From Pomphorhynchus laevis (Eukaryota > Acanthocephala > Palaeacanthocephala > Echinorhynchida > Pomphorhynchidae), in contig WNNJ02000053.1 of NCBI GenBank assembly GCA_012934845.2, positions 62,001 through 126,000 on the forward strand: DNA of 64,000 nucleotides, in the 5' to 3' direction. This document shows positions 12,942-22,912 of this stretch, one piece after another. A model generated the notes under the pieces. It did no database searches. It was not told the origin of the DNA and saw only the letters and a program-made list of their open reading frames with translations. The translations under genes were made by a program, and so were the position numbers. Every line of letters begins with the position of its first letter. Within the stretch, counting starts at the first letter, position 1.

Positions 12942-13653
12942 TAAGAAAGAATTTCAACACAACTTTTTTAATAAACAAGAACAGGAAAGTATAAACCTGC
13001 ATGCTTTTTTACAACCCTCGTCACGAAGCTTAACCCAGAATGCGCCCACCATAGACGCTTAACTTCCAATGAGGCATTTCGACCTTAGTATACTCATCAC
13101 TACAGGGTGGTCTCATCAGTGTGGCCCTGTAGCTACACAACTTTGACAGCACTTAATCCTCAGCGACCTTAGTCTACTCATCACTACATAATGGTCTTAT
13201 CAGTGTGTTCCTTTAGATACACAACTTCGGTAGTACTTAATAAACACGAACAGGAAAGTATAAACATGCATGCTTTTTTACAACCTTCGTCGGGACGCTT
13301 AACCCGGTATGCGCCTATCACAGACGTCTAGCCTCCAATGAGGCGTTTCGACCTTAGTTTACTCATTACTACAGAGTGGTCCTATCATTGTGATAGGACC
13401 ACTATAATATAACTGGTGACGTTATATTAATAAGAAAGACTTTCAATACAACTTTTTTAATAAACACGAACAGGAAAGTATAAACCTGCATGCTTTTTTA
13501 CAACCTTCGTCGGGAAGCTTAACCCGGAATACGCCTATCACAGACGCCTAGCCTCCAATGAGGCGTTTCGACCTTAGTCTACTCATCACTACAGAGTGTT
13601 CCTATCATTGTGACCATGTAGCTGCACAACTTCAACAGTACTTAATCCTCAGT
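12942..13653. repeat. Three direct copies of a ~220 bp repeat
   Basis: Copies start near 12942, 13239 (5' part missing) and 13429. All carry acaggaaagtataaac, gcatgcttttttacaacc, ccaatgaggc, tttcgaccttag and actcatcactaca in the same order. A partial extra copy of the last part lies at 13162-13238. The unit is richer in GC than its surroundings and encodes nothing obvious. A region at 13840-13950 resembles 14380-14480 (tttcgcagt, tgtcattcc), so further old duplications exist. The family is unidentified and could be the end of a larger transposon. Confidence 0.6.
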
Positions 13654-14530
13654 AAACCTCTGAAAGGAATTCACTAAACGCACTCTCCTCCACAGGTGAT
13701 CAACCATACATCTTGTGTAAGCAGTGGCTTCACAGGAAAGCACGTTTGCTATTGTTCCTCCTTAATCAGCTTACTAAGGTTGCTGAACAAGCAACACGCT
13801 GGTATTCAGCTGAAGCACAATGCACTAGCAAAAGCTCTCAAGCTACATTAAATGTTTACTAGTTTCACCGTTCCGGGTTTTTCAGAACAATTTCGCAGTC
13901 ACAATTAATCAACTTACACACTCTTTATTATAATGTCATTCCATTTTAGGCTATTTATCGTAAATGTTCTTAAGCTTCGACACGAACTTATACACTGCTA
14001 GTTATTTCCTATCTAAATTTCTTAATGATGGATCGTATGGCTTCATAACTACGTTTTAATTCTACTTTCTTTCTCTAAACCAACACTTGATTTCCTATAT
14101 TCCGATTTTATTGAAATGTTGTAGATTTAATTGCTTTCATAGAATTTTATAATTAAATTTTTCCTTAGCAACATGAGATTTTTAAAGTCGTCATCTTGAC
14201 TCATATCTTTCTTATAACTGATATTTTAACGGCATTTGTGCGATTGCTGTTCGATGCAATACATATTGTCGAATACTGGCTTTTGCATAACGTAGTTTTA
14301 TTAATTTTATTTTTAATTTTATTAATTTTCATAATTTTATTTTTAGAGAGAGGTGTTAATGTCTAGAGCTGGTAATCAAGAAAATGCAACAATTAAATAT
14401 TCGCTAGCTTCGCTACTCCAGGTTTTTCATTTTTTCGATCACACACATTTTCAACTTGTACACTATTAGAATGTCATTCACTTATACACTGCGGAAGAAT
14501 TTCGCAGTTTTTCAGCCATTTTTAGGCCAA

Positions 14531-15362
14531 TGATAATAGGTGGTCGTGTTTAGTTCTTATTTACACTGTATATCATTATATATCGAGCCGTTTTATTTCC
14601 TCGGTTTTCATTTATCATAGCTTTTATAACTGCCAATAATTGTATATTTTGTTTCATCTTCCTTGGTTGTGCATTTCAACAATATGATTTACTAATGTGT
14701 CGGAATTATTGCTGCTTTTATTTTTCATTTATATAATCAGTCAGAGCTTACCAAATAACATAATTATTTGAAAGTATTTATTACTAGTAATAATTCAAGG
14801 CTGATTTGTAAGTTTGTAAGTAGTTTTTGACTATAACTTATTTAATATTCTTATGTTCAAAATGATCTTTTGATTATGCCAACTAACGATAAAATCGTTT
14901 ATCACAATAAAAATACAGTCAATGCTGCCTTGTAAATAAATTTGTGTGATATTGAATAATAAAAATGTTATTTAAAAACGCTTTTTAATCAGTGACCCGT
15001 ACCATTTTCCTTTAACAAAATTTAATAGTTTTGTTAAAATACCCTAATAAAAAGGGATTCAAGCAATAAGCATATCGACGATAATACTTCAAGTCGAGCT
15101 CAAGCTATACGCATATCAACTAAAATATTCTAATAAACCCGAAATTCGTCTTAATCTCTTAAACCGAGATTTGTCTTAAAGAATGAAATAACACATTGAA
15201 ATAGACATCAAATACACACAACTAGCAAATTTTTTAAAACCCTACTGGAATATATTTGTTTAATGAGAAACAAAAAATGTTGACCATCTTTAGATTGTAA
15301 CGATTGTGTTAAATTATTAGTTGAATCTCTATCCGAGAAAAATAAGAGAAATAGTTTTAAAC
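14531..15362. other. AT-rich stretch, nothing recognised
   Basis: No coding motif, RNA gene or strong repeat was seen on either strand. Confidence 0.3.
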
Positions 15363-15517
15363 AATTATTGGGCCTGGATCAAAGAAAGGAAGAAAATTTT
15401 ATTTGATATTTCGCTAACCTCTGTTAGCATCTTCAGTAATTTGCTGAAGATTCTAACAGTGGTTAGCGAAATATCAAATATAATTTGCTTCCTTTCTTTG
15501 ATCCAGGTCCAATAATT
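15363..15517. mobile_element. Complete foldback element related to the satellite
   Basis: Arms of about 74 bp (15363-15436 and 15444-15517) are inverted copies around a 7-base loop. Outer ends are aattattgggcctggatcaa and its inverse; inner ends are cttcag and ctgaag. The same core words as in the satellite are present (gttagcgaaatatcaa, gttagcatcttcag). The DNA to the right (tcaataatggatcattatca) is found inverted at 2525-2550, left of the foldback that starts the array. The repeated family therefore extends past the hairpin on one side. No protein or clear target duplication was seen. Confidence 0.75.
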
Positions 15518-15689
15518 CTTTATCAATAATGGATCATTATCAACTATTTAGAAATAGTTTTATTTTTAAATTTTCACCAATGCGACTGACCTCTTCAGAA
15601 AACACTAGTCTTTGACAACTGATGACATATTATATATAGAATAAAACGGAAGAATTTAATACCACGACGCCAACAGATCTAGTATAAAT

Positions 15690-16200
15690 GGCGGTATTTG
15701 TTTCGTTCAACATATTAAAAATATATCCTAATCAAAGAGTATATTTCACAACAGTAGATGTGGTATCTCTGTTTACAAACACACCATTACAACGAGCTAT
15801 TAAAATGACCGCCTCATTATTGGTATTTAATGCAAATAGCCTAAATTAAATCATTAAAGATTGGACTTGCTTAATTTAATGCTGCACTTCAAAATCAATT
15901 TTCACCTTTTAGGGTGACCTTTATCAGCAAATAGATGGCGTTTCAATAAGCTCTCCTTTATCCGCATCGCTGGCAGATATCTACATTAGTGACTGGGATA
16001 AAAACATTAACCATAATTTACCTGGGTTTGTCTAAGATTAGTGATACGTAGACGAGGCATTTTTTGTTTTTAATGTGGAATCATAATCCTGCAATTTGGA
16101 TATATTGCTAAACATGAAAGATCCGACTATACAATGGAATGTTACATATGTGGATTCTGAAAAATATATTTCTTTTCTAGACGTAGACATGAAATATTTC
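15690..16200 (+). pseudogene. Penelope-like RT fragment (PLE C)
   Basis: The plus strand encodes FTTVDVVSLFTNTPLQRAI, the PLE form of RT motif A (DVxSLFTNxP), then a QIDGVSISSPLSASLADIYI block (motif B), YVDEAFFVF in place of the usual Y(V/A)DD (motif C), and a SFLDVDMK block after it. Reading frames are broken several times. It is a dead copy. GIY-YIG remains of what may be the same element lie at 16.9-17.9 kb. Confidence 0.7.
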
Positions 16201-16452
16201 CTTTCTATATTTAAAATTATTTAAATATATTCTATTTCTAAATATAAAATTCCAAAATTTTAAAATTTAACAGAGGAAATGAAATTGCTTTTCAATTTTG
16301 TTCTATAAAGGATCAAAATCCGATGGTGAATACGTTTCTTTTAGATAGCTGATTGATTTCCGTTTGGCGAAAGATTAATTTAGACATTGAAAATATTTAT
16401 ACTGAACATATATCATCGTACTTTTTAATATTTCACGTATAGTCTTTTATCA

Positions 16453-16771
16453 CTAAATAGTGTTCGTGCTAATGGAAAAAGTAAAATCAATACTGAATGC
16501 AAATATATTGTCGATAAAGAAGAAACAATCAATATCTGAAGCTGAAAAATCGAAATTGTTAAGAGTACAGAGAATCATAGAATTCATTAAAGCTGGAGAC
16601 CATCTCAGAAAAAATGTTTTCGCAACTTTAGCCAAAGATGTATCGCAAATAGAAAATTGTCTTAAACAAATTTTATTACAAAGCGCTTCGTTGGATAAAC
16701 ATCCCTTAAAGACATGTATGTTTATTTACATCAATTCTACTATGTTTTGCAACTTGGCAGCATTATATTAA
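16453..16771 (+). CDS. Hypothetical 103-codon frame, exon-like
   Basis: This stop-free plus-strand frame is Lys/Glu/Ile-rich and predicts a helical protein. I do not recognise the family. Its composition looks more coding than the nearby AT-rich DNA. The end of the frame (from about 16660: aaacaaattttattacaaag and cccttaaagacat) is repeated at 18540-18740. A GT-type splice donor (gtatgt) follows aaagacat near 16713. It may be an exon or part of an unknown element. The minus-strand frame at 16453-16635 is its shadow. Confidence 0.3.
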
Positions 16772-17069
16772 TTTAATATTAATTATATTAATTAAGAATA
16801 ATTTAATTTATTAATTATTTAAAAATTTTAAAAAATATTTTTAGTAGCTGCGTTTGAGTTTGAAAATTCAAAACATGAAAAGAGTGCTATTTGGCAACAC
16901 AATAAAAGCGCAAGAATTTCTTGTGATATTTCGATCTTGGCATATATCATCTTCAGACATCTGTAAAATAAAAAATACAAATTACATTAAATTGTAAGTT
17001 TAATTACATCAAATTACATTAAATTATAAATTATATAAGTTAGTAGTATTTAAAATTTCTTTATTGTGT

Positions 17070-17350
17070 TTATGAATTCTTCATCTTTGCGATTGATAGT
17101 ATGATTCATCTCTTTGATAAATATCGTTTTTAGAATTCGTAAATTCACAACATTACGTTTTTTATTAAAGACTGTATCATCAATTATTTCTTTTTAGGAT
17201 ACTTTAATGTTATGTTCATCTTCCACGTGTTTTTTAATCGCATCGCTATATGAGTGTTGTGTCATTCGTGAATGGAAAAAACGTTGGGTCGTTTAACTAA
17301 TATATACGATGTTCAAGCTGACATTACATTCAGCTTTTGGACATGTGAAT
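17070..17350 (-). pseudogene. GIY-YIG endonuclease fragment of a PLE
   Basis: The minus strand encodes CPKAECNVSLNIVYIS, then TTQRFFHSRMTQHSYSDAIK and KHVEDEHN, and after a stop KKRNVVNLRILKTIFIKEM and an INTIKKF end. This matches the layout of PLE endonucleases: a Cys-rich lead, YIG-like motif, Arg/His helix, H-x-H region and a late Glu region. The YIG glycine is replaced (YIS), and stops are present, so it is dead. The right arm on the plus strand (17370-17480) repeats the last third (ERNVVNLRILETILIKEM). Confidence 0.6.
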
Positions 17351-17482
17351 TAATAGTACAAAGGATTTAATGAAAGAACGTAATGTTGTAAATTTACGAA
17401 TTCTAGAAACGATACTCATCAAAGAGATGAATCCTACTATCAATCTCAAAGATGAAGAATTCGTAAACACAATAAAGAAATT

Positions 17483-17737
17483 GTGTTTCTGCCCAACTCG
17501 CCGCTCCAATAAAGAAATTGGAGCGGCGAGTTTGGCAGAGGAAAGGAAGATCGCAAAGTATTCTGATCTGTGTAACTCCCATCATTTCATTCCCTTTGGG
17601 GTCGAGACATATGGGGCACTGGGTAAGTCTGCAAAATCTCTTTGCAGTGAAATCGGCAGAAGATTGAAAAAGTTTCAGGAGATAATCGAGCGCACACTTA
17701 GTTACTAATGAATGTGAGTTTGGCCATCTAGATAGGC
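17483..17737 (+). mobile_element. Small nested insertion holding a retroelement C-terminal piece
   Basis: The right PLE arm is interrupted by about 255 bp flanked by aagaaatt (17475-17482 and 17738-17745); the left arm shows the uninterrupted order. The insert encodes GAASLAEERKIAKYSDL, HHFIPFGVETYGALGKSAKS and LCSEIGRRLK. This resembles a C-terminal block I know from many invertebrate retroelement polyproteins (K-Y-x-L, then F-x-P-x-x-x-E-T-x-G). I cannot name the element. Its left end carries a near-perfect hairpin (17490-17537), so the first ~22 bases appear again as an inverted copy. Confidence 0.45.
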
Positions 17738-18537
17738 AAGAAATTTTAAATAACCACTAAATTAGATAACTTACAATTTAATGTAACTTGTATTTTTTTA
17801 TTTTACAGATATCTGAAGATGATATATGTCAAGATCGAAATAAACAAGAAATTTTCACACTTTTTATTGTGCTGCCAAATAATACTCTTCATATTTTTAA
17901 ACATTTTTTATATAAATTGGTATTTAACTAAATATTAAATGAAATATTACTATTAATTATATAATTAATCATAATAAAGCATATTACTTTTTAATATTAT
18001 TTTTTAATAACACTTATTAAAAATATCTATTTAAATATTTATTTTTTATTAAAAATATTTATTTTTAATAAATATTAAAAATAAATATATTTGATATTTT
18101 AATAAATATTATACAGAAGTTTTATTCGGTATAAATTAAAAACATAATTAAATGATCTAATGTTGCACTTTGGAACGAATATTTTTTAGCTGATCAAATA
18201 AGTATTTAATGCTAAGTATTTAATAAGCTGATGAAAACTGGCATTATTTTTTCTGATTAAAAGTTGCTTGTAAATTAAAGATCAAAAGATAGAGTAACTT
18301 TTTGAACAAACAAAGCATAAAGGTCTTCAAACATTAATAGCTATAACCTTTCTTAAACACAAACACAGAATTAAAATACTCAACACACTGTGCTAATGAA
18401 CAAATTGTATCGCATTTTTTGACGATGTTAAAAGTAGAAAAAATATAAATTAGTTTTCTATTTAAATATTTATTTTTTATTAAAAATATTTATTAAAATT
18501 AAATTATTAAATACCAAAATAAATTCATTATCTCCAA

Positions 18538-19030
18538 GATGATTAATCCCTTAAAGACATGTTTATTTATATCAATTCTACTGTTTCGCAACTCTACAAT
18601 ATTATTTCAATACTAATTTTTAATTATATTAATTTTAATATATTAAATTTTAATTATACTAACTTGTCTAAAACAAATTTTGTTATAAAGCGCGACGCTG
18701 GATTAACATCCCTTAAAGACATTTGACGAATTGATTTAAATTTATATAAAGAATTGATGTTAATCCATTTCAATTGCTATCCATTTCCTTAAATCTAGCA
18801 AATTTTAATTTATAGGAACCAAGGATTACCAAACAAGAAAAAGATGTAAAAATTGTCCTGATGATAACAGTTGTCATTTAAAAACTAAACTATCCTTGTA
18901 GTGTTTGATTTACCTTGGTTCTTATAAATTAAAAAGTTAATTCTTATGTTTTGCAACTTGAAAGTATTATATAATTTTAATACTAATTTTTAATTATATT
19001 AATTAAACTGTTAATTATATTACTTAAGAA
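18538..19030. repeat. Local duplications of the 16.66-16.80 kb sequence
   Basis: The segment cccttaaagacat, then atcaattctact and ttgcaactt, present at 16700-16770, recurs at 18547-18640. It recurs again split in two (18670-18722 and 18945-19030), with about 220 bp between the halves that include the MITE-like element at 18803-18935. This shows an insertion into one copy. The function is unknown. Confidence 0.5.
18803..18935. mobile_element. MITE-like element, 133 bp with ~33 bp inverted ends
   Basis: The left end ttttaatttataggaaccaa (continuing to 18835) and the right end at 18902-18935 are inverted copies with a few mismatches. The roughly 66 bp core has no coding potential. The size, the lack of a gene and the inverted ends fit a miniature DNA transposon. 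I could not see a convincing target duplication or assign a superfamily. Confidence 0.5.
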
Positions 19031-19494
19031 TAATATAATGTAATTAAAAATGAATAAAATATTATTTATATTTTTGAGTAAATAAATTTGCAAATAAATG
19101 TCACACCATAATTGAAGGTTTAATTTATAAATCGTTTAATAAATAAACATCATAATATATTTAAATAGAAATGGTAAAATTCTAGATTTCGTAATCAGCA
19201 TGGAAAAATCATATCACCTAAGTGAGTATTTTTGCCATAAATTTAAAAATGTAAATATCTTAATCTTATCATTTTCTATAATTCAGATTTTTTAACTTGC
19301 GATGCTTTAAAAAACAACTTTTATAAAATTATTAATAATATACCATTATATTTTTATGCCAATGTAAGTATCTTGGTATTAAATCATAATCTCAAGATTG
19401 TCTATAATTAATATTTTAAAAACTCGAGAACTTTTAAAATTCTAAATTTTTATAAATTGATTAATAGATAATATATTATGTATTTGAATAAATA

Positions 19495-20110
19495 TTTGAG
19501 CTCATCTGGAGTAACTGCTATGCTATCAGATATTGGCACATACGTTTTAACCCTACATAGCAGGGGTGCTAAATACATGCCAATGATGTATACCTTCTGA
19601 TGAGCTCAAATATACCTTCTGATTATTTATAGTAATATCTTACTCCCACACAGATTATAATATTTACTATCTATTCATAACAAATTTCACTTAAGAGTTT
19701 AAATTGTTTCTTTATAGTGCCATAGTTTAAGATATGCATCTATTAAATTATTTAAATGATTTTAAAGAAAGCGAATCTCATTACATATTATGGCAATTCT
19801 TAAAATTTCATTATTTAATGTATTATATTTTATATTATATGGTATGCATGAATGCTCATTCAAAAAATATGTTTCTTGTAAATTTAAATATGTCATCTTT
19901 ACGATATAAATAGCTAATAAAATAAAGATATAAATTTAGCTAATATCAAGATATATACTTTATTTATCATTAACATTATTAATATTGGTTTATTAAAAAT
20001 AAGGCTATTTGGATAAATTTGTTCGCTTATTGAATAAAAATTATCATGGTTAAATACACATTTACCATCAATATATCGAAACATATATTTCATATCTTAA
20101 TATAATTTAT
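19495..20110 (-). mobile_element. Naiad-type PLE 3' fragment, copy i
   Basis: The minus strand matches the end of the element at 36.6-39.7 kb. It covers the region around YIDD (20.05-20.1 kb), the following RT C-terminal part in broken frames, and the non-coding tail with tgatagcatagcagt (19510-19530). It is strongly decayed. The tail here provides an independent copy of the pseudoknot region. Confidence 0.65.
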
Positions 20111-20112
20111 AT

Positions 20113-20580
20113 TTATTTATCTTCACAGTTGTTTTCTTCATTCAAAAATATTTGTTTTGTAAATTTAAATATTTTATCTTTACGATATAAATAAAAAGTA
20201 GTTTTAAGTGAAGTTAATTTAATGTTCATATCTAGATATATACCTTTTTTATCATTAATATTGGTTTTATTAAGAATAAGGCTACTTGGATAAATTTGTT
20301 CGCTTGTTGAATAAAAATTATTAGAATTAAATACACATATATCATCAATGTATCGAAACATATATTTCATATCTTTATATAATTTAAATTTATTTTTACA
20401 TTGTTATGAACAAATTTATATTATATAAAGCTTAAAAATAGGTCGGCTATAATTGGGGTACACTTAAATATGTCATCTTTACGATATAATTCTAATACAA
20501 AATATATTATTTATTATCCATCCGTAAAAATTGTCCGCTCAAGAGTTTAAATTTATTTTTAATAATATTGTGTTGATTTA
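20113..20580 (-). mobile_element. Naiad-type PLE 3' fragment, copy ii
   Basis: A 85-codon minus-strand frame (20113-20370) carries MKYMFRYIDDICVFN (RT motif C) and YLDMNIKLTS. The first segment is identical to the plus-strand element at 38.85 kb. After an internal gap, 20500-20580 matches the end of the RT frame (acggatggataataaataat, inverted). Copies i and ii lie in tandem, same strand, both 5'-truncated. Confidence 0.7.
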
Positions 20581-20629
20581 TATATGTCAAGGTGATTTAT
20601 ATATGTCAAGGTGATTTATATATGTCAAG
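20573..20629. repeat. Minisatellite, 3 x 19 bp
   Basis: Three consecutive copies of gtgatttatatatgtcaag. They lie at the upstream edge of the minus-strand Naiad fragment. Confidence 0.9.
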
Positions 20630-22126
20630 GTGATGTCCCCCAACGAATTAATTTGATTGTTGACATGACCATCTATTAACTTTACACAATAATGCTATAA
20701 TAAAATAAAAAAGAGCGATATCTCGCTCGAAACGCTTCTTCTCTCGTTACGTTGCTAAACATGATTGAAAATCAATGTGCTTTATTTCCCATCAAATAGA
20801 GCCAATTGCAAACAAACTCTCAATTGAAAAAATTTATCGATAATTATAAAGAAAAAATTAAAATATAAAATATAAAATATCATAATGCAATTAATATAAT
20901 TTAAATTCGTACATGTGACCTCTTAATAATCTTAATGTTAACATTTTCAAAATAGTGCACAACTGTTACTAAATAGGTAACTACATCAACAATATATAGA
21001 TAAGCTGATGCAATGTGGCAATAGACGATAATCATGTTCACGTTACTGATGTGTTCCTTAAGGATGAAATATATGTACAGAGTTGGGTTTGTGTTTGATC
21101 ACGCATGGTTTGAGTTCATTCAATGACTGGACGCACACATTCAGTTTCAATCTTAAATGTTTAAAATTTTTAATGACATTCTTTGTAAATTATGACCTGC
21201 CTTACGACTTTAACATAAAATAATTATCAACTTACGCGATAACACGTCCGATAAGTTTAGAGATATTTTGCAGGTTTGAAATGGAAAGATATGATGTTGG
21301 GAGTGTGGATCGAGTGAAGATTTTTGAGGGAGAGTACAAAATGATAATTGTATTTTTTAAAAATTGTAAATTGTAAACTATTACGAATCAAAGAACTAAA
21401 TTATAAGTATTAAAATACTAAACAAAATAGATGATAAAAGATAAAGTGGCTTCAGAAAAACTAGCTATTGAGTTTACTTACAATGTTAATATTCTTTCAA
21501 AATTATTGAACAATATTAAAAGAAATGTTTACTTTCAATTTTTAAAATCAATTTCAATATAAATACAGAAAAATTAAAAATTATAAATAAATTGTCCATT
21601 AATTATTATATTATTAATTTAAATAGCAAATTATATAAAATTGTATAGAATTAATTCTCACTTTTCTGCATTTATCATTTAGTTTTCTTATAAAAACGAG
21701 AATACATTTGAGAATCTAATACATTACTAATATTTAATTTAATAGAAATTAAAATTTTAAAGTTAGATAATTGGCATTAATTCCAAAAATGTTAATTTTA
21801 AAGCAAAATTATTTTAAAATAAAACATTTTTGAAAAAACTTAACTCCAATTAAAAAATTATTTCACATGTGTTATAGTCCGCATTCGACAATCAGTTTTG
21901 CAGAGTTTAAAATGTCCGATGTACAGTCTTATAATTCCACAATACCAGTGATAATTTCCCCAGAAAATTCATCAAATTTAAAGCACGGTGTCATTGATAT
22001 GTGTTTGTCGTAAAAATAATACATGCGCATTTCTTATTTATCTTCTATAATTACATTATTTAACTGAAGTTTTAAAAGTAAAAAACGTAAATATCAACAA
22101 AATTGAAAAAAAACGTATAATATATA
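20630..22126. other. AT-rich stretch with few landmarks
   Basis: A hairpin followed by cgaaacg lies at 20711-20737 (gagcgatatctcgctcgaaacg), like those at PLE ends. A 33-codon frame at 21911-22012 (plus) begins MSDVQSYNSTIPVII; it could be an exon but cannot be supported. Nothing else is seen. Confidence 0.4.
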
Positions 22127-22159
22127 TTATTCGTATATATACGTATAATATATAATATA
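22127..22159 (+). repeat. 33 bp direct repeat, left copy
   Basis: Identical to 26052-26084 (starts ttattcgtatatatacgtat). The two copies bracket the PLE A/PLE B block at a distance of about 3.9 kb. The DNA after it (ttgcaagtgatacacac near 22193) also recurs at 29229-29245. Confidence 0.7.
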
Positions 22160-22306
22160 ATATATATGGGCTAGATATTGATTATTTCTTTGCAAGTGAT
22201 ACACACTATAAAAACTGTAAATTATTTATTTACAATTTAAAAAGCAAAGACTAACTATATATAATTTATTAAATATAAACTGGCAAAAAGTTATGGCAAT
22301 TTATTT

Positions 22307-22335
22307 CAACGTTTCGGCCGAAGCCTTCTTTAGAA
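22307..22335 (-). promoter_or_regulatory. Hairpin plus CGAAACG motif at a PLE-type end
   Basis: On the minus strand aagaaggcttcggccgaaac holds a GGC-TTCG-GCC hairpin followed by cgaaacgttg. The same arrangement (3-6 bp stem, short loop, cgaaacg) is seen at 22757-22785 (minus), 20711-20737 (plus) and 25862-25895 (plus). This motif is common at PLE ends in invertebrates; its role is not known to me. Confidence 0.5.
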
Positions 22336-22756
22336 AAATTGTATGTATATTACATCTATATATAAAATTCCTGCCTAATAAAATTAGGATGATCCGAAAA
22401 GCACGTTGTTAGTTTAAAGAGGCTATGCCCATACTACTCCGTTAGCAAATTCTCGGAGATACCTTTTAAATATCTCACAAGGCAGCCAAAACGACTGATG
22501 GTAGTTCACCGTACTGATGAGTGCTGCCGGCTACCATCAGCTCGTCTAGAAGTGAGAAGGAAGTCTGCTCTGCATGTGATCAAACTCCGGCTTTTGGCAA
22601 AATCTACGATTATGAAACTGAAGCTTTTTAGCTTCCGGAGCACAGTTTTACACATTCTACGAGTAAATTATATATATAATATATATAAATAGCTAAGGAT
22701 AAATAGAAACCGACACAGACACAATTTTTTAATTATTTATTGTGTACTTAACTTTA

Positions 22757-22785
22757 CAACGTTTCGACAAAATGTCTTCTCAAGG
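22757..22785 (-). promoter_or_regulatory. Hairpin plus CGAAACG motif in the PLE A tail
   Basis: On the minus strand gagaagacattttgtcgaaa forms a GACA-TTTT-GTC hairpin followed by cgaaacgttg. It lies about 130 bp after the PLE A stop codon and so in its 3' tail. Confidence 0.5.
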
Positions 22786-22912
22786 TATAAAATTCCTTGG
22801 AAAATTTTTGTCATTTACACACTTATACGTTTTTGCTTGCTACGGAAGAAAAACGTGGAATTTTTCCGACGTAAAATCGTCAATTTTTACATAATCATTT
22901 TAATGTAAATAA

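Larger units (their letters stand above)
16868..17905. mobile_element. Inverted copies of a PLE end (GIY-YIG part plus tail)
   Basis: The left arm (about 16868-17185) and the right arm (about 17358-17905) are inverted copies of each other. The words caacacaataaaa, tatatcatcttcaga, gattcatctctttgat and acaacattacgtt on the left match the inverse on the right. The arms hold the end of a GIY-YIG reading frame plus about 130 bp of non-coding tail. About 170 bp between them hold the upstream part of the domain on the minus strand only. PLEs are known to carry direct or inverted end copies. The right arm has an extra insert (see 17483-17737). Confidence 0.7.

Noticed and set aside
12942-13653. tRNA-derived SINE array
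   Set aside because: No A and B box pair or tRNA fold was seen in the ~220 bp repeats.
21911-22012. 33-codon frame MSDVQSYNSTIPVII
   Set aside because: Reads like coding DNA but too short, with no splice context that I can prove; left as a possible exon only.
22498-22692. 64-codon frame near the PLE tail
   Set aside because: No known motif; lies in non-coding PLE-tail-like sequence.
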